A stretch of DNA of 64,000 bases from DASXHZ01 sp036488085 (GCA_036488085.1 DASXHZ010000076.1:1-64000); one strand, 5' to 3'; counted from the stretch's first letter, positions 27,917 through 37,912 are shown. The notes: generated from the letters alone by a model not told the origin. Translations and numbers: made by a program.

Positions 27917-30900
27917 GCCCCTCCCACGATCTCGGGTACGGTGTAAAACGAAGGATCTTTCCGAACGGTGTTACCACATAGGCTGGGATGCCATCCAAAC
28001 TGGCCCTGGCCCGATCAGTATCACTAATTTCGTTTGGCTCTTCAGGTGCCGCGTTCTCATGGTCAGGATGCGTGTGATACTCGCCTACAGCTCGGGCACG
28101 ATTGGTCAGGTACTCTGATGCCGGCCGGAGATTTTTCATATCGTATGCGTAGCCGTGTACAGCCGGTGTGTAGCTAAATGTGCCATCGGAACGTTTGTAG
28201 ACGTACCCACCAAATTCCCTTCCGATCTCTCGCGACATGCCGCAGACGTCAGCGAGGGCTGCCCGCGCCGCATCGTCGCGCGTTTTATAAGGATCACCCG
28301 GTTTCATTCCGTCAACATCAAACCAGTTCACAGGGTCGTTGAAAGCATAAGCATACAAACTCACGTCTGAATCAAACAGCAATGGGTCCTGTGTCACCCA
28401 ACGGCCGGTGCTTGCCTCATAATCGCGCACCCCTAATCGTGTGAGGCTCGTGTCGCGATCGTACAAGCCACCCGCAAACCCGAACGGAACAAAGCTCGGG
28501 TTCGAGTCAGAGAGGATGTTGCCGAGGTCGTCGAACGTAAGAGCCTCAGCTAGAGTTCCGGCGCTCGCATGGAGAACGTACCGCGGGCTGCCGAGGTGGT
28601 CAGAGATGATTCGGTAGGTACTTCCCTGCCAGATCATGTAGTCAGGGACGTTTGTGCGGCCGCCGTAGGCGAAGCGCTTCGTCACCGATCCGCTGCCGTC
28701 CGTCTCGGCAATGATGCGGAGCTGGCCACCGTAGATCCAGCCGGTCGTCAGCGTTCCGTTCACCTTCTTCCCTACCCTGCGGTTCGAGGCGTCGATTACG
28801 TACTCGATCAGCCTTCCATCCGGCAGGGTGACGCTCCGCAGGTTTCCGAGCACGTCATAGTTGTACAGCGTCGTCCCCTGCGCGTCGATCTTCTTTTGCA
28901 ACTCCCCGTTGTCGGAGTAGAAGTAGCTGGCGCCGTTGTAGGTCGTCATCCGGTCCTGGGCGTCGTAGGTTGCTGCGATCGTCCCGGAGGCATTGGTTAC
29001 GGAGGTACGGTTGCCGTTGTCGTCGTAGCCGTAGTGCGTCGTTGCGCTGCCGGCGGTGACGTCGGTCAGGCGGCCGGCGGGGTCGTAGCCGTACGAGGTG
29101 GTGGTGGTGGTCTGGCCGTTGACGGTTTCGGTCTTCGTCGCGATGCGGCCGCCGTCATCGCGGGTGTAGCCGAACGTGATCAGCGGCGAGCCGCTCAGTT
29201 GAACGGCATACGACGTCACTTCGCCGAACGAGTTGTAGCCGTAGGTGTCCACCAGGTTCGCGAGTGTCGTTCCGGTGAGAAGGCCGTTGACGATGTCGCG
29301 CCGGAGCGTCAGCGCGCCGGCCGAGGTGAGCAGGTCGTCGTTATCGTAGCCAAACGAGATTGAGCTCGCACCGTTGACGCTCTCGGAGGTCGTGCGGAAG
29401 CTGCTGTCGTAGCCGAAGGCTACCATCGACGGGATCGCGCCGCTCGAGATGACGCTCTTGAGCAGATCGCCGTCGTACGCGAACTGTAGCGAGTTGCCTC
29501 CGGGCGACGAAATCGATGACAAGGTGCCCTTCGACGAGTCATAGGTGAAGACGTGCTGGCCGAGGGGCTCCGTCATCGTTGCCATGCGTCCCGCGCTGTC
29601 GTAGCCGAGGGCGATGGTTGCACCGTCGGGCCGCAAGACGTTCGTGAGCTGGCGATCGTGGTTGTAGCTGTACGTCGTGCTTGTGTTTGCAACGTTCACG
29701 AGTGACGGCGCGGTGTAGAGGTCGACGAGGTCGACGGGCGTGAAGGCGAAGACGTGCGCCGGACGTGAAGGGGGCGTCACGGACGTGACGTTTCCCGCCG
29801 CGTCGTAGCTGAAACCAATCTGGCGTCCATCGGGGAGCGTCTGAGTGGTGACGCGATCGGCGGAGTCGTAGTCATACGAAACCGTCCGGTTGAGGGAGTC
29901 GGTCACCGTCTTGAGTCGCTGCTTGTTGTCATACGTGAAGCTCGTCTGTCGCGCGCCTTGGATCATTGAAGAAACGAGGCCGTGTGGTTCGTATCCGAGC
30001 GTGAGCTGTGTGAGGCCAGGCACCTGGACCGAAACTGCGCGGTCGAGCGAGTCGAGAACGGTCGTTTCTGTTCGGCTCTGCGGAGTCGTGAGAACGACCG
30101 TCCGATTTGAGCTCGTGTAAGCCGATCGGAAACTGCGACCATTGACGGTGAGCGTCTCGACGTATGACGTGACGGAGAGAGGGTTGTTCGGGTCCGAGAG
30201 CGTCGTTTGCCGTGACACGGTCGTGGAGAGCTGCAACCCTGACGGCATCCGCAACGAAGCCGACGACGCGACCGGTGCGCTCATGCCGAAGCGCGAGTCG
30301 GCCGTTACGGCTAGCGTGGCGTTGGTTCCTGTCGGCGCGGTAACCGTGCTCGATCCGTCGCCGTTTTCGAGCGCAGTCGTCGTGAGGCCGTCATTGCCGA
30401 CAGTCGGTCGAGTGGTCAGAGCGTCGGAGTTCTGCTGCCAGCCCGCGGTGCTGGTACGGCCCTCGGCTGTACCTTGGAGGACTGTGAAGTTCGAGCTGCT
30501 GCCGCTCCGCGTCAGCGACAAAAAGCCACCGGCCGGGTCTTCATCTTTGATCAGGTGACCGGCATCGTCATAGGTGAAGTGGTGAACTCCTCCGCGCAGA
30601 TCGGTGAGCTGCGAGAGCAGGCCGAGACTGCTGTTGTACTGGAAGCCATACGACGCGCCGGCGGGGTCCGTGATGCTCGACAGCCCCTGCGAAACGATCG
30701 AGATCCCGGTGCGCTGGCCACCCGGAGCGACGATCGCGGTGGCGTTCTCGGAGGAATCGCGCTCGATGGTGGTCGCCTGCCCGTTCACGTCGGTCACGGA
30801 TGTGAGATAGCCATTCAGGTCATAGCCGAGGGTCTCGAGCGTCGTGCCGGTGATGGTGCTAACGGTTCGCACATGACGCCCGTTCTGGAAGATGTAGCCC

Positions 30901-33900
30901 ACCGTCCCGTCCTCGGACGGAATGATCGTCGACGCGCTGCCGGGGGTGAGCGACGGGAACGTAGGACCGGTCTTCTCGATCACGTCCTGGTCGGAGTCAG
31001 CGATGAGGGCGCTGCCGTCGGCGGTGACTTTGACGTCGTAGACGTAGGTCAGCTTGCCGCCTCGCGCCAGGGTTCCGCTCGGAGTGAGAGTGAAATTGCC
31101 GGAGTCCGTACCGGCGAGCACGTGAACGATCCCGCCGTTGATGGTCCAGACGCGGTCGTGGCCGCCGCTCCGCTCGGAGAAGAGGACCGTCCCGTCGTTC
31201 GCGACAGCGATGCCCCACGGGAAGCCGTTCGTGCTGTGCGTTGCGGCGACGTCGCCATCCTGCATCGCGGTGGTGGATCCGTCGCCCGTCAGGTAGTGAA
31301 TAAAGCCGTCAGTGGTGACGTGTGCGATGCGGAAGTCGGCGCAGAAATAGACGCTTCCGTCCGGGCCGACCGTGACGCCTTGTACACCGGCGACGTTCGC
31401 CTGGGCGGCCGGAATGTTGTCACCCGTGCCATTGCCCCCACCTGCAATCGTCGTGATGAGCCCATTCAAGCTGACGCGGCGAATGCGAGAGTGGCCGCAA
31501 TCGGAGAGGTAGAGAACGCCATCGGGGGCGAACGCCAGGCCGCAGATCGTTCCGAGGTTCCCGGCCGAGACGGGACCGTTGTCGCCGAGAGGCGCCGTGC
31601 CTGAGGTTCCGCCGCCGACCGTTTGGAGTATCCCGTTGACGATCTTGCGCAGGCGATCCGAACCGCCGGCGCTGTCACTGAAGTAGACCGTGCCATCCGG
31701 TGCGACAGCCGTCATGAAGGGGTCCATGGAACTGCTCGCCGCGGGAGCACCGTCCGGCGTGAATGCGGTCGAGTTGGATGAATTCGGCAAACCGGCAACC
31801 AGCGACAGAGCGCCAGCCGGGTCGACGTAACAGATCGCGCTGTACCCGTTATCGACGAAGTAGAAGCCTCCGTCTGCGGTCGGCGCGAGGGAGGTAGGAA
31901 AGCTGAGGCTCACGCCGGTGGCGGCGCCACCGGTGAACGTGCTCGAGAAGGTACCGTTTCCGGCAGCGCGATAAAGACTCGCCTCGCCATTCCGAGCGGT
32001 ATCGCTTCCACGCTGCACGGTTCCTTCATAGAGCATGCGGCCGACGGTGTCATACGCGTGCTGCGCGCTGAAGCTCCAACCGCCGAAACCGGTGCCGACA
32101 GCGGAGACGCGGCCGAGAACGAGGCTGGTCCCTTGCTGGAAATAGATCGTTGGACGGCTCACGTCGGAACCGATCGCGACTCCCACTGGAGGCATGTCGA
32201 ACGCCGGAATCGCCGTACCCGGTTGGCGGAACCGAGCGGGGTAGTTGTAGGCCACGCTGACGTCCGCAACGCGTGCGCCTTCGACGGGGCGACCATAAGC
32301 ATCGAGCCCATCCCACGTGAAACTCAGAGTCTGGTTGGGAGAGGGAGCAATCTCCTGGGTGACAGTTCGGCCGGCGACCGAGATCTGCACGGTGATCGAC
32401 TGCAGCGACGACGGCAACGAAGCGCCGCTCACCGGCACCGTCATCTTGTACTGGACGCGATCGGTTCGGCCGCTGTCGTAGTCGAGCGAGTATGGCGTAC
32501 CGGTAATTGGGATCGACTCGCCAAGCCGCTGGTTTTCGACGTCGACGATCGAGCCATCTCTCTTGCACGCTTCGCAAACGGTGGGGTCTGCCGCCGGCTG
32601 AGGGAGATTCGGCACGATCGCATCCGCCGGCGGGCCAAACGGCCAGTTACAGTCGAACGGGGTGAAGTGATCAACCTTGATGCGCCAAAGGGTCTGACCT
32701 GCCGTGTACAAGGTCGCGAGCTGCGCGAGCTCGTCGGCGCTGAGGTTCGGGATGTTGTCGGCAACTCCGTCGCCGTCGCTGTCGATCGTCGCCGTTCCGT
32801 TCGCGACGGTCAGGATCTTGATGACGACCCCGTTCGCGAGCGGAAGCCACTTCTGCTGCCTGCTATCGAAGTAGCCGAGGGGGACCGGCGTGCCGACCGG
32901 GAAGTTGATGAAGTTGTCGATGTAGACCGGCAGCGGGTGCGAGAACGTCACACCGGGCGCCTCGTCGACGGAGAGCTCGACGCAATAGGTGTAGCCGCTG
33001 TTCGGCGGCAGGAGAGCGGGCATTGCCTTCGGACCGTTGGGGCCGACGGTGAACTCCGTTGCGCGGACGTGGAGTGTTGACGCAGGAGTCGTGGTGCCAT
33101 CGGCGTTCGTGAGCGTGGCGGTCGTGCTTGCGGGGAAGATGATGGTCGCGCGGCGCGTGCCGTCGCTGTCGGTGTCCTGTGATCCCTGCGCGACCTGGAT
33201 GGCCGAGGCCCCGGCCGTGATGGTCGTGACGGCGCCGTCATAGGCGAGGAGCACCACGTCGTCGACCGGCTTCTGTTGGTTCCAGCGCGTCGTGACCATG
33301 CGGTCCGAGGAGATGTAGCCCGCTTTCGTGAAATTGAGGTGTAGAGGGCCGCCGCCGTTCCAGACGAAATCGTAGCGGCCGTCGGCGCGCGTCACGGTCT
33401 GGCCGAATTCGGGATGCTGGCCGGTCGTCACGATGACACCGGAAAGCGGCGCACCGGCGACGTCTAGCACGCGCCCGGAGACGACCGCGGCGCGATTGTC
33501 GGCGATCGCATTCGGCGCCACGCCGGTCTGGATCGCATTCGGTCCTGTGTAGAGGAAACGGATGGTGTCGGCGATCGGCGTCACGATCGTCGGATCGAGC
33601 GGCGGACCTTGGATCGTCGGCGGCGGCAGCGCAACCGGCGTCGTGATCGAAAGATGGACGGTGGCCGTGAGGCCGGAGAACGCGGCGGTGATGTCGGTTG
33701 CGCCCGCCGAAACGCCGTTCACGAGGCCGGTCGAGGAGACGGTGGCCACGGTCGAATCTGACGAGGTCCAGACGGCCGTCGGGCTGACGTCGAGGCTCGT
33801 GTTGTCGAACTTCGTCACGGATGCCGAGAACTGCAATTGGTGTCCGATCTGGATCGCCGTCGCCGACGACGTGAAAGCGAGGCCGCGGTAGATCAGGACG

Positions 33901-36197
33901 GTGAAGTTCGTGGCAGCGGACGCCCTCCCGAATGCCGTACTCACCGACACCGGACCGGTGAGCGCATTCGCGGCAACAGTCGCAATGATGCGGGTCGTCG
34001 TGGCGCTCGTGATGACGGCGGGAGCTCCGCCGATCACCACGACGTTGTTCGCCGCGATGGCATCGAAGTTCGTGCCGTTGATCGTGACGCTCGTCCCGGC
34101 AGGGCCTTGCGCCGGGGTGAATGAGGCAATCGCCGGCGGCGGAACGTAAGTGAACCCGGAGCTTAGGGTTCCCGATCCTCCGGCCGTAGTCACGGCGACG
34201 CTTGCCACGCCGGCCGTGCCTGGCGGCGTGGTGGCCGTCAGCGACGTCGGAGACGTAACGACGACGTTCGTCGCTGCCACGCTCCCGAACTTCACCGTCG
34301 TACCACCGGCATCGAAATTCGACCCGGCCACCGTGATGCTGTCGCCGCTGCTCGTCTTCCCGCGGTTCGGCGTCACGGACGTCACGGTTGGCGGCGCGAG
34401 ATAGGCGAACCCGCCCGTCTTCGTCACGCTCCCCGTCGGAGCAGTCACCGTCACGTCTACGGTTCCGGCGGCGTGCGATGGCGTCGTGACCGTGATGGTC
34501 GTTCCAGTCAGAGAGGTAATCGCCGCGGTGAGATTGCCGAACGTGACGCTCGTGTTGCTCGCCGTCCCGAAGTTCGTGCCGGTGATCGTCACCGTGTCTC
34601 CCCCGCTCGTGCGGCCGCGCGCCGGCTGGACGGAGACGATGGTCGGCGTGGCAAGAATCGTCAGCGTCGCCGAGCCGGTGATGGAGCCGAGAGTGGCGCG
34701 GATCGTAGCCGTTCCCGCGCTCAGGCCCGTCGCAATGCCGGTGGTGTCGATGCTGGCGAGCGCGGTATCGCTCGAGGTCCAACTGACACTGCTGGTGAGG
34801 TTTCGCGTGCTGCCGTCGGAATAGTTGCCCGTTGCGGTGAACGCTTGCTTCGCTCCGATGACGACCGTTGCGGTCGATGGCGCGACGGTGATCGACTGCA
34901 GGTACGGATTCACGGTGATCGTCGCCGAGGCGGAGAAGGAGCCGAGCGTCGCTGTGATCGTGGCGCCGCCGCGGCTGACGCCGGTGACGGTTCCCGCGCT
35001 CACCGTGGCGACCCCTGGCGCTGACGAAGTCCATGTTGCGGATGCGGTGACGTCGGCCGTCGAGCCGTCCGTGTACGTCCCGATGGCTGCGAGATGGCCC
35101 GTTGCGTTTTGGTCGATCGAGAGCGATGAAGGAGCGACGTCGAGCCGCGTGATCGACGATTGAACCGTGATCGTCGACGTGCTCGAAAGGCCGGCGGCAT
35201 TCGTCGCCGTCGCCGTGATCGTAGGCGGAGTCGCGGTGTTGAGGTTTAGCGTTACGCTGAACGAACCGTCGCTCGCGAGCGCGACATCGCCGCCGTTCAC
35301 GCGGAATGAAGTGATGGCGGTCTCTGAATCGATCACGGTGCCGTGCACCGCGACCTGACTGAGATCGATGACCGCTTCGTGGTCGAGCGGCGAGGTGATC
35401 GTGACCACCGGCGGCGTGGCATCGATGATCCGCGTGACGTGCGAGTTGCCGCTGACGGTGACCATTCCTCCGTAAACTCCGCCGGCCACGTTTGCCGACG
35501 AGACCGTCACGGCCGCGGAGGGCGCGTAGAGAAATCCTCCGAACGAAGAGCTACTCACGACGAACTTCGTTCCCGAAGCCCAGAAGTGGAGCTGCCAAGG
35601 GTTGTCGCCGGCGATACTGCCGCCGGTCACGTTCACGTCCGACGTGGCGAGGATGCGTACCTGGCCGGCGAGCGTGATGGCGGAGCCGCCCGAGATCGTG
35701 AACTTGCGGAAGTAGTATGTCCCCGCCTGAAGCGTCAGCGAGTCGCCGCCGCTCAGCGTGAAGTCGCCGGCGCTCGAAACGGGGTTCTTCTGCTGCGCGG
35801 ACAGCGGAATCGTGGCGTTGTCGTTCGCGGATGCGACCGTTGCCGCGAGCGCGCCGAGATCGATGATGGAGCACGGGAACGCCGTCGTCGCGCTCGACAC
35901 CGATCCGGTGATCGCGCCGCTACCGGAGCGCGTAACGGTCTTACCAGGGCCGGCAACCGCATCGCCGTCGACGCTCCCGCCGGTTACCTTGACGTTGCCA
36001 TTCGCCAGCACGTTTCCTCGGCCGGACGCCGGCGACGAGTCGACCAGACCGTTGGAAACAGTCAGATCGCCGCACGACGTGATCGCTTGCGACACCAGTG
36101 GCGGCGTCAATGCGAATGGGTCGGAAGACTGTGCCGAGAGGCCGAGAGCGGCGAAGAGAACGACGACCAGGAGCAGACGCGTGGCGGAAGATCGCAT
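27852..36197 (-). CDS. Giant secreted RHS/YD-repeat protein with JAMM/DUF4329-like C-terminal tip
   Basis: 2781 residues, ATG at 36197. Sec signal peptide (LLLVVVLFAALGLSAQ). Then a choice-of-anchor-like region (to about 260), Ig-like and BIG2 domains (about 260-520), three IPT/TIG domains (about 520-770), another BIG2, a carboxypeptidase-regulatory fold (about 930-1010), a DUF6531-like entry (GTPYSLDYDSGRTDRVQYK), NHL-type propeller repeats (about 1430-1730) and YD repeats (about 1790-2560). The core ends NDPVNWFDVDG near 2625. The tip (2627-2781) has GREFGGYVY, H2708-T-H2710-P, S2725 and D2728, close to a JAMM HxH...SxxD metal site. It resembles toxins whose core shell encloses the tip. Export is by Sec; no type VI genes are seen. 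The tip is the variable part, as shown by three displaced 3' fragments downstream. Confidence 0.92.
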   Translation of the reverse strand: MRSSATRLLLVVVLFAALGLSAQSSDPFALTPPLVSQAITSCGDLTVSNGLVDSSPASGRGNVLANGNVKVTGGSVDGDAVAGPGKTVTRSGSGAITGSVSSATTAFPCSIIDLGALAATVASANDNATIPLSAQQKNPVSSAGDFTLSGGDSLTLQAGTYYFRKFTISGGSAITLAGQVRILATSDVNVTGGSIAGDNPWQLHFWASGTKFVVSSSSFGGFLYAPSAAVTVSSANVAGGVYGGMVTVSGNSHVTRIIDATPPVVTITSPLDHEAVIDLSQVAVHGTVIDSETAITSFRVNGGDVALASDGSFSVTLNLNTATPPTITATATNAAGLSSTSTITVQSSITRLDVAPSSLSIDQNATGHLAAIGTYTDGSTADVTASATWTSSAPGVATVSAGTVTGVSRGGATITATLGSFSASATITVNPYLQSITVAPSTATVVIGAKQAFTATGNYSDGSTRNLTSSVSWTSSDTALASIDTTGIATGLSAGTATIRATLGSITGSATLTILATPTIVSVQPARGRTSGGDTVTITGTNFGTASNTSVTFGNLTAAITSLTGTTITVTTPSHAAGTVDVTVTAPTGSVTKTGGFAYLAPPTVTSVTPNRGKTSSGDSITVAGSNFDAGGTTVKFGSVAATNVVVTSPTSLTATTPPGTAGVASVAVTTAGGSGTLSSGFTYVPPPAIASFTPAQGPAGTSVTINGTNFDAIAANNVVVIGGAPAVITSATTTRIIATVAANALTGPVSVSTAFGRASAATNFTVLIYRGLAFTSSATAIQIGHQLQFSASVTKFDNTSLDVSPTAVWTSSDSTVATVSSTGLVNGVSAGATDITAAFSGLTATVHLSITTPVALPPPTIQGPPLDPTIVTPIADTIRFLYTGPNAIQTGVAPNAIADNRAAVVSGRVLDVAGAPLSGVIVTTGQHPEFGQTVTRADGRYDFVWNGGGPLHLNFTKAGYISSDRMVTTRWNQQKPVDDVVLLAYDGAVTTITAGASAIQVAQGSQDTDSDGTRRATIIFPASTTATLTNADGTTTPASTLHVRATEFTVGPNGPKAMPALLPPNSGYTYCVELSVDEAPGVTFSHPLPVYIDNFINFPVGTPVPLGYFDSRQQKWLPLANGVVIKILTVANGTATIDSDGDGVADNIPNLSADELAQLATLYTAGQTLWRIKVDHFTPFDCNWPFGPPADAIVPNLPQPAADPTVCEACKRDGSIVDVENQRLGESIPITGTPYSLDYDSGRTDRVQYKMTVPVSGASLPSSLQSITVQISVAGRTVTQEIAPSPNQTLSFTWDGLDAYGRPVEGARVADVSVAYNYPARFRQPGTAIPAFDMPPVGVAIGSDVSRPTIYFQQGTSLVLGRVSAVGTGFGGWSFSAQHAYDTVGRMLYEGTVQRGSDTARNGEASLYRAAGNGTFSSTFTGGAATGVSLSFPTSLAPTADGGFYFVDNGYSAICYVDPAGALSLVAGLPNSSNSTAFTPDGAPAASSSMDPFMTAVAPDGTVYFSDSAGGSDRLRKIVNGILQTVGGGTSGTAPLGDNGPVSAGNLGTICGLAFAPDGVLYLSDCGHSRIRRVSLNGLITTIAGGGNGTGDNIPAAQANVAGVQGVTVGPDGSVYFCADFRIAHVTTDGFIHYLTGDGSTTAMQDGDVAATHSTNGFPWGIAVANDGTVLFSERSGGHDRVWTINGGIVHVLAGTDSGNFTLTPSGTLARGGKLTYVYDVKVTADGSALIADSDQDVIEKTGPTFPSLTPGSASTIIPSEDGTVGYIFQNGRHVRTVSTITGTTLETLGYDLNGYLTSVTDVNGQATTIERDSSENATAIVAPGGQRTGISIVSQGLSSITDPAGASYGFQYNSSLGLLSQLTDLRGGVHHFTYDDAGHLIKDEDPAGGFLSLTRSGSSSNFTVLQGTAEGRTSTAGWQQNSDALTTRPTVGNDGLTTTALENGDGSSTVTAPTGTNATLAVTADSRFGMSAPVASSASLRMPSGLQLSTTVSRQTTLSDPNNPLSVTSYVETLTVNGRSFRSAYTSSNRTVVLTTPQSRTETTVLDSLDRAVSVQVPGLTQLTLGYEPHGLVSSMIQGARQTSFTYDNKQRLKTVTDSLNRTVSYDYDSADRVTTQTLPDGRQIGFSYDAAGNVTSVTPPSRPAHVFAFTPVDLVDLYTAPSLVNVANTSTTYSYNHDRQLTNVLRPDGATIALGYDSAGRMATMTEPLGQHVFTYDSSKGTLSSISSPGGNSLQFAYDGDLLKSVISSGAIPSMVAFGYDSSFRTTSESVNGASSISFGYDNDDLLTSAGALTLRRDIVNGLLTGTTLANLVDTYGYNSFGEVTSYAVQLSGSPLITFGYTRDDGGRIATKTETVNGQTTTTTSYGYDPAGRLTDVTAGSATTHYGYDDNGNRTSVTNASGTIAATYDAQDRMTTYNGASYFYSDNGELQKKIDAQGTTLYNYDVLGNLRSVTLPDGRLIEYVIDASNRRVGKKVNGTLTTGWIYGGQLRIIAETDGSGSVTKRFAYGGRTNVPDYMIWQGSTYRIISDHLGSPRYVLHASAGTLAEALTFDDLGNILSDSNPSFVPFGFAGGLYDRDTSLTRLGVRDYEASTGRWVTQDPLLFDSDVSLYAYAFNDPVNWFDVDGMKPGDPYKTRDDAARAALADVCGMSREIGREFGGYVYKRSDGTFSYTPAVHGYAYDMKNLRPASEYLTNRARAVGEYHTHPDHENAAPEEPNEISDTDRARASLDGIPAYVVTPFGKILRFTPYPRSWEGHESQVGTCGCKLAKPNQPELW

Positions 36198-36366
36198 TTG
36201 GACCCTTTCGGACGGATTTGCTTTGACTACACGATCGCCGCTCGGCTACGGCGACTCTCTCTCACTGATCACCAGATTACGGATGTCGACCTATGGATGT
36301 CCATTTTGGTGTTAGACGCGACAGGGCGTCAATTGGAAACCCGATGTTCGGAAAAAATGAACTTTC

Positions 36367-36566
36367 TTCCGGGAGCTGGTTGCCGATGTCCACCTCCTGA
36401 CCATGGCCCACAACAGCCAGGCCCGCGGCGACCTCCTCTCGACCGACTACACCGTCGCCGACAAGACCATCCAGCTCGCCGGCCGCCTCGCCTCCATCCC
36501 CGCCGCCATCTCCGGCCTCCCCGCGAAGCTGGTCGAAGAGATCCGTCCGGGGTTCGGGGAGGCGGT
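36367..36566 (+). pseudogene. Second partial copy of the PHP gene 3' end
   Basis: Matches the PHP gene from the RELVADIYLLTIAYNSQA region to the end (PGFGE). Compared with 19387-19653 it lacks an internal segment (the TSLNYLKQIVVTKG part) and is more diverged. It lies 170 nt upstream of the RHS start, antisense to it, so it also overlaps the likely RHS promoter region (36198-36366). Confidence 0.85.
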
Positions 36567-36579
36567 TGCCCAAGCAGAA

Positions 36580-37245
36580 TTACCTACCTTCAACCCGATC
36601 CCGGTTCACCCGGAAGAGCCGCCCGACGGCCGCGGTCACTGTGAATAACGTGAGGAGCAGTGTGGTGCTTGTCGCACAAGTCAGCGGATCCCAATCTCTT
36701 ACGGCAACGATTTGAAGGCGAGGTACAAACTCCCCTGCGAAACGGCTACCGCGCACAACTCGCAATATCACCACGTGCCGCTCGAACGCATTTAAACGGA
36801 AGAAATTGCCTCGGTCGCAATCGAAGAGCCACTCATCTCTCGATGTCGCGCAATCACGATAGCCGGCGCAGAGCAACGCCTTCGAAAGCGGCCCGAAGAG
36901 GGCGACGACTGGTCCAGAATGCGCCGCAACCGTAATCGCGACGGTTGGCGGTTCGTTGAACCATATTTCCGCGTGAGGATCGCCGGCAGTCCAGATCATC
37001 TGTCTCCCGTACGGGGCACGCAGATGCATTCGAAGGAGATAGGTCGTATCCGGCCAGAATCGCCACGGATGAAAAACGATTTGGCGACTCTCATGCTGAA
37101 GATCAATGGGTTCGTCGAGCCGGAACAGCGGTGAACCAGCTCTTCGCAGTCCAGTAACCCGCGAAAATGACGGCGATTGCCAGCCAAACAGCATTGTGAG
37201 TTCGGGACGCACTCCGGCGCCGGACCGAAACGAATATGGCGGCAC
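36580..37245 (-). CDS. Hypothetical membrane-anchored protein, possible orphan immunity
   Basis: The open frame is up to 221 residues, but the first 48 codons overlap the upstream membrane gene and the true start is unclear. A C-terminal transmembrane helix (STTLLLTLFTVTAAVG) is followed by a basic tail. The body (MIWTAGDPHAEIWFN and on) is not recognised. It ends 14 nt from the PHP fragment, the same arrangement as immunity genes in the other RHS modules, so it may be left over from a lost tip. Confidence 0.5.
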   Translation of the reverse strand: MPPYSFRSGAGVRPELTMLFGWQSPSFSRVTGLRRAGSPLFRLDEPIDLQHESRQIVFHPWRFWPDTTYLLRMHLRAPYGRQMIWTAGDPHAEIWFNEPPTVAITVAAHSGPVVALFGPLSKALLCAGYRDCATSRDEWLFDCDRGNFFRLNAFERHVVILRVVRGSRFAGEFVPRLQIVAVRDWDPLTCATSTTLLLTLFTVTAAVGRLFRVNRDRVEGR

Positions 37246-37423
37246 CCAGGGCCGCGGTCAATGCGAGAAGCCACACCGGACCTACCGTGGTGCAAGGCGC
37301 ACTGATGAAGGTAAGCGCCACCGGAAACATCACGATTCCGACAGGAAAAAGAGGGTGGCTTACGAGTTGACGCAACGAGCGAGTGCTCGTTTTCAGCACC
37401 GTGCTCCGGACCAACGAGATCAC
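37103..37423 (-). CDS. Small membrane protein, possible orphan immunity
   Basis: 106 residues from GTG 37423, which overlaps the HxlR stop by 4 nt (GTGA); an earlier start at 37471 is possible. Three hydrophobic segments (PVGIVMFPVALTFIS, WLLALTAALGAAIFV, WLAIAVIFAGYW). Size and layout resemble the small membrane genes after RHS tips 2 and 3. No family recognised. Confidence 0.5.
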   Translation of the reverse strand: MISLVRSTVLKTSTRSLRQLVSHPLFPVGIVMFPVALTFISAPCTTVGPVWLLALTAALGAAIFVSVRRRSASRTHNAVWLAIAVIFAGYWTAKSWFTAVPARRTH

Positions 37424-37872
37424 GCCTTCCGCGGGCCGGGGACGAAGGTCGCCGTCCCTCCCTCTTCCCACCTGCTACGGATCTCGGCGAGAAACTGTTC
37501 GCGCTTCGTTCGCATCTTACGCAGCATCGCCGGCGGGGCGCCGGACGCCTCGTACCGCGAGCCCCAGAGAACCAACTCCACCAGGATAGGCGCGAGGTCG
37601 ATTCCCTTGCCGGTCAGGCGATAGACCACCTTGCGCCGGTCCTCGGCATCGCGGCTGGTGGTGATGATGCCGGCCGCCTCGAGGCGTTGCAGCCTGTCGG
37701 CAAGGATATTCGTGGCGATCCCCTCTTCCGACGACACCAGCTCCTTGTACGTGTGGAACCCGCGCATCATGAGATCGCGGATGATCAGGAGGGACCAGCG
37801 GTCGCCGAAGATCTCCAGGGCGCCGTTGATGGGGCACGACGACCGCCGCGGCTGCTTCTTGTTGGACGGCAT
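37420..37872 (-). CDS. HxlR-family winged-helix transcriptional regulator
   Basis: 150 residues from ATG 37872; an upstream in-frame start at 37902 would add residues outside the domain. The HxlR signature CPINGALEIFGDRWSLLIIRDL with the family cysteine and YRLTGKGIDLAPIL are clear. HxlR proteins are dimeric regulators often responding to aldehydes or oxidants. The gene is divergent from a DinB-family gene, with two matching palindromes between them, so it probably controls both. Confidence 0.9.
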   Translation of the reverse strand: MPSNKKQPRRSSCPINGALEIFGDRWSLLIIRDLMMRGFHTYKELVSSEEGIATNILADRLQRLEAAGIITTSRDAEDRRKVVYRLTGKGIDLAPILVELVLWGSRYEASGAPPAMLRKMRTKREQFLAEIRSRWEEGGTATFVPGPRKA

Positions 37873-37893
37873 GGCCGCGAAGGTAACAGGAAT

Positions 37894-37912
37894 CGCTTGC
37901 AATCAGCAAGCG
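37894..37912. promoter_or_regulatory. Operator-like palindrome 1
   Basis: CGCTTGC-AATCA-GCAAGCG, a perfect 7-bp dyad with a 5-nt spacer, 22 nt upstream of the HxlR start. It shares CTTGC-N5-GCAAG with the second palindrome; the centres are 32 nt apart, about three helical turns. Confidence 0.7.

Noticed and set aside
34473..36644. Plus-strand frames opposite the RHS N-terminal domains
   Set aside because: Low-complexity antisense translations of Ig/TIG-coding DNA without start sites.
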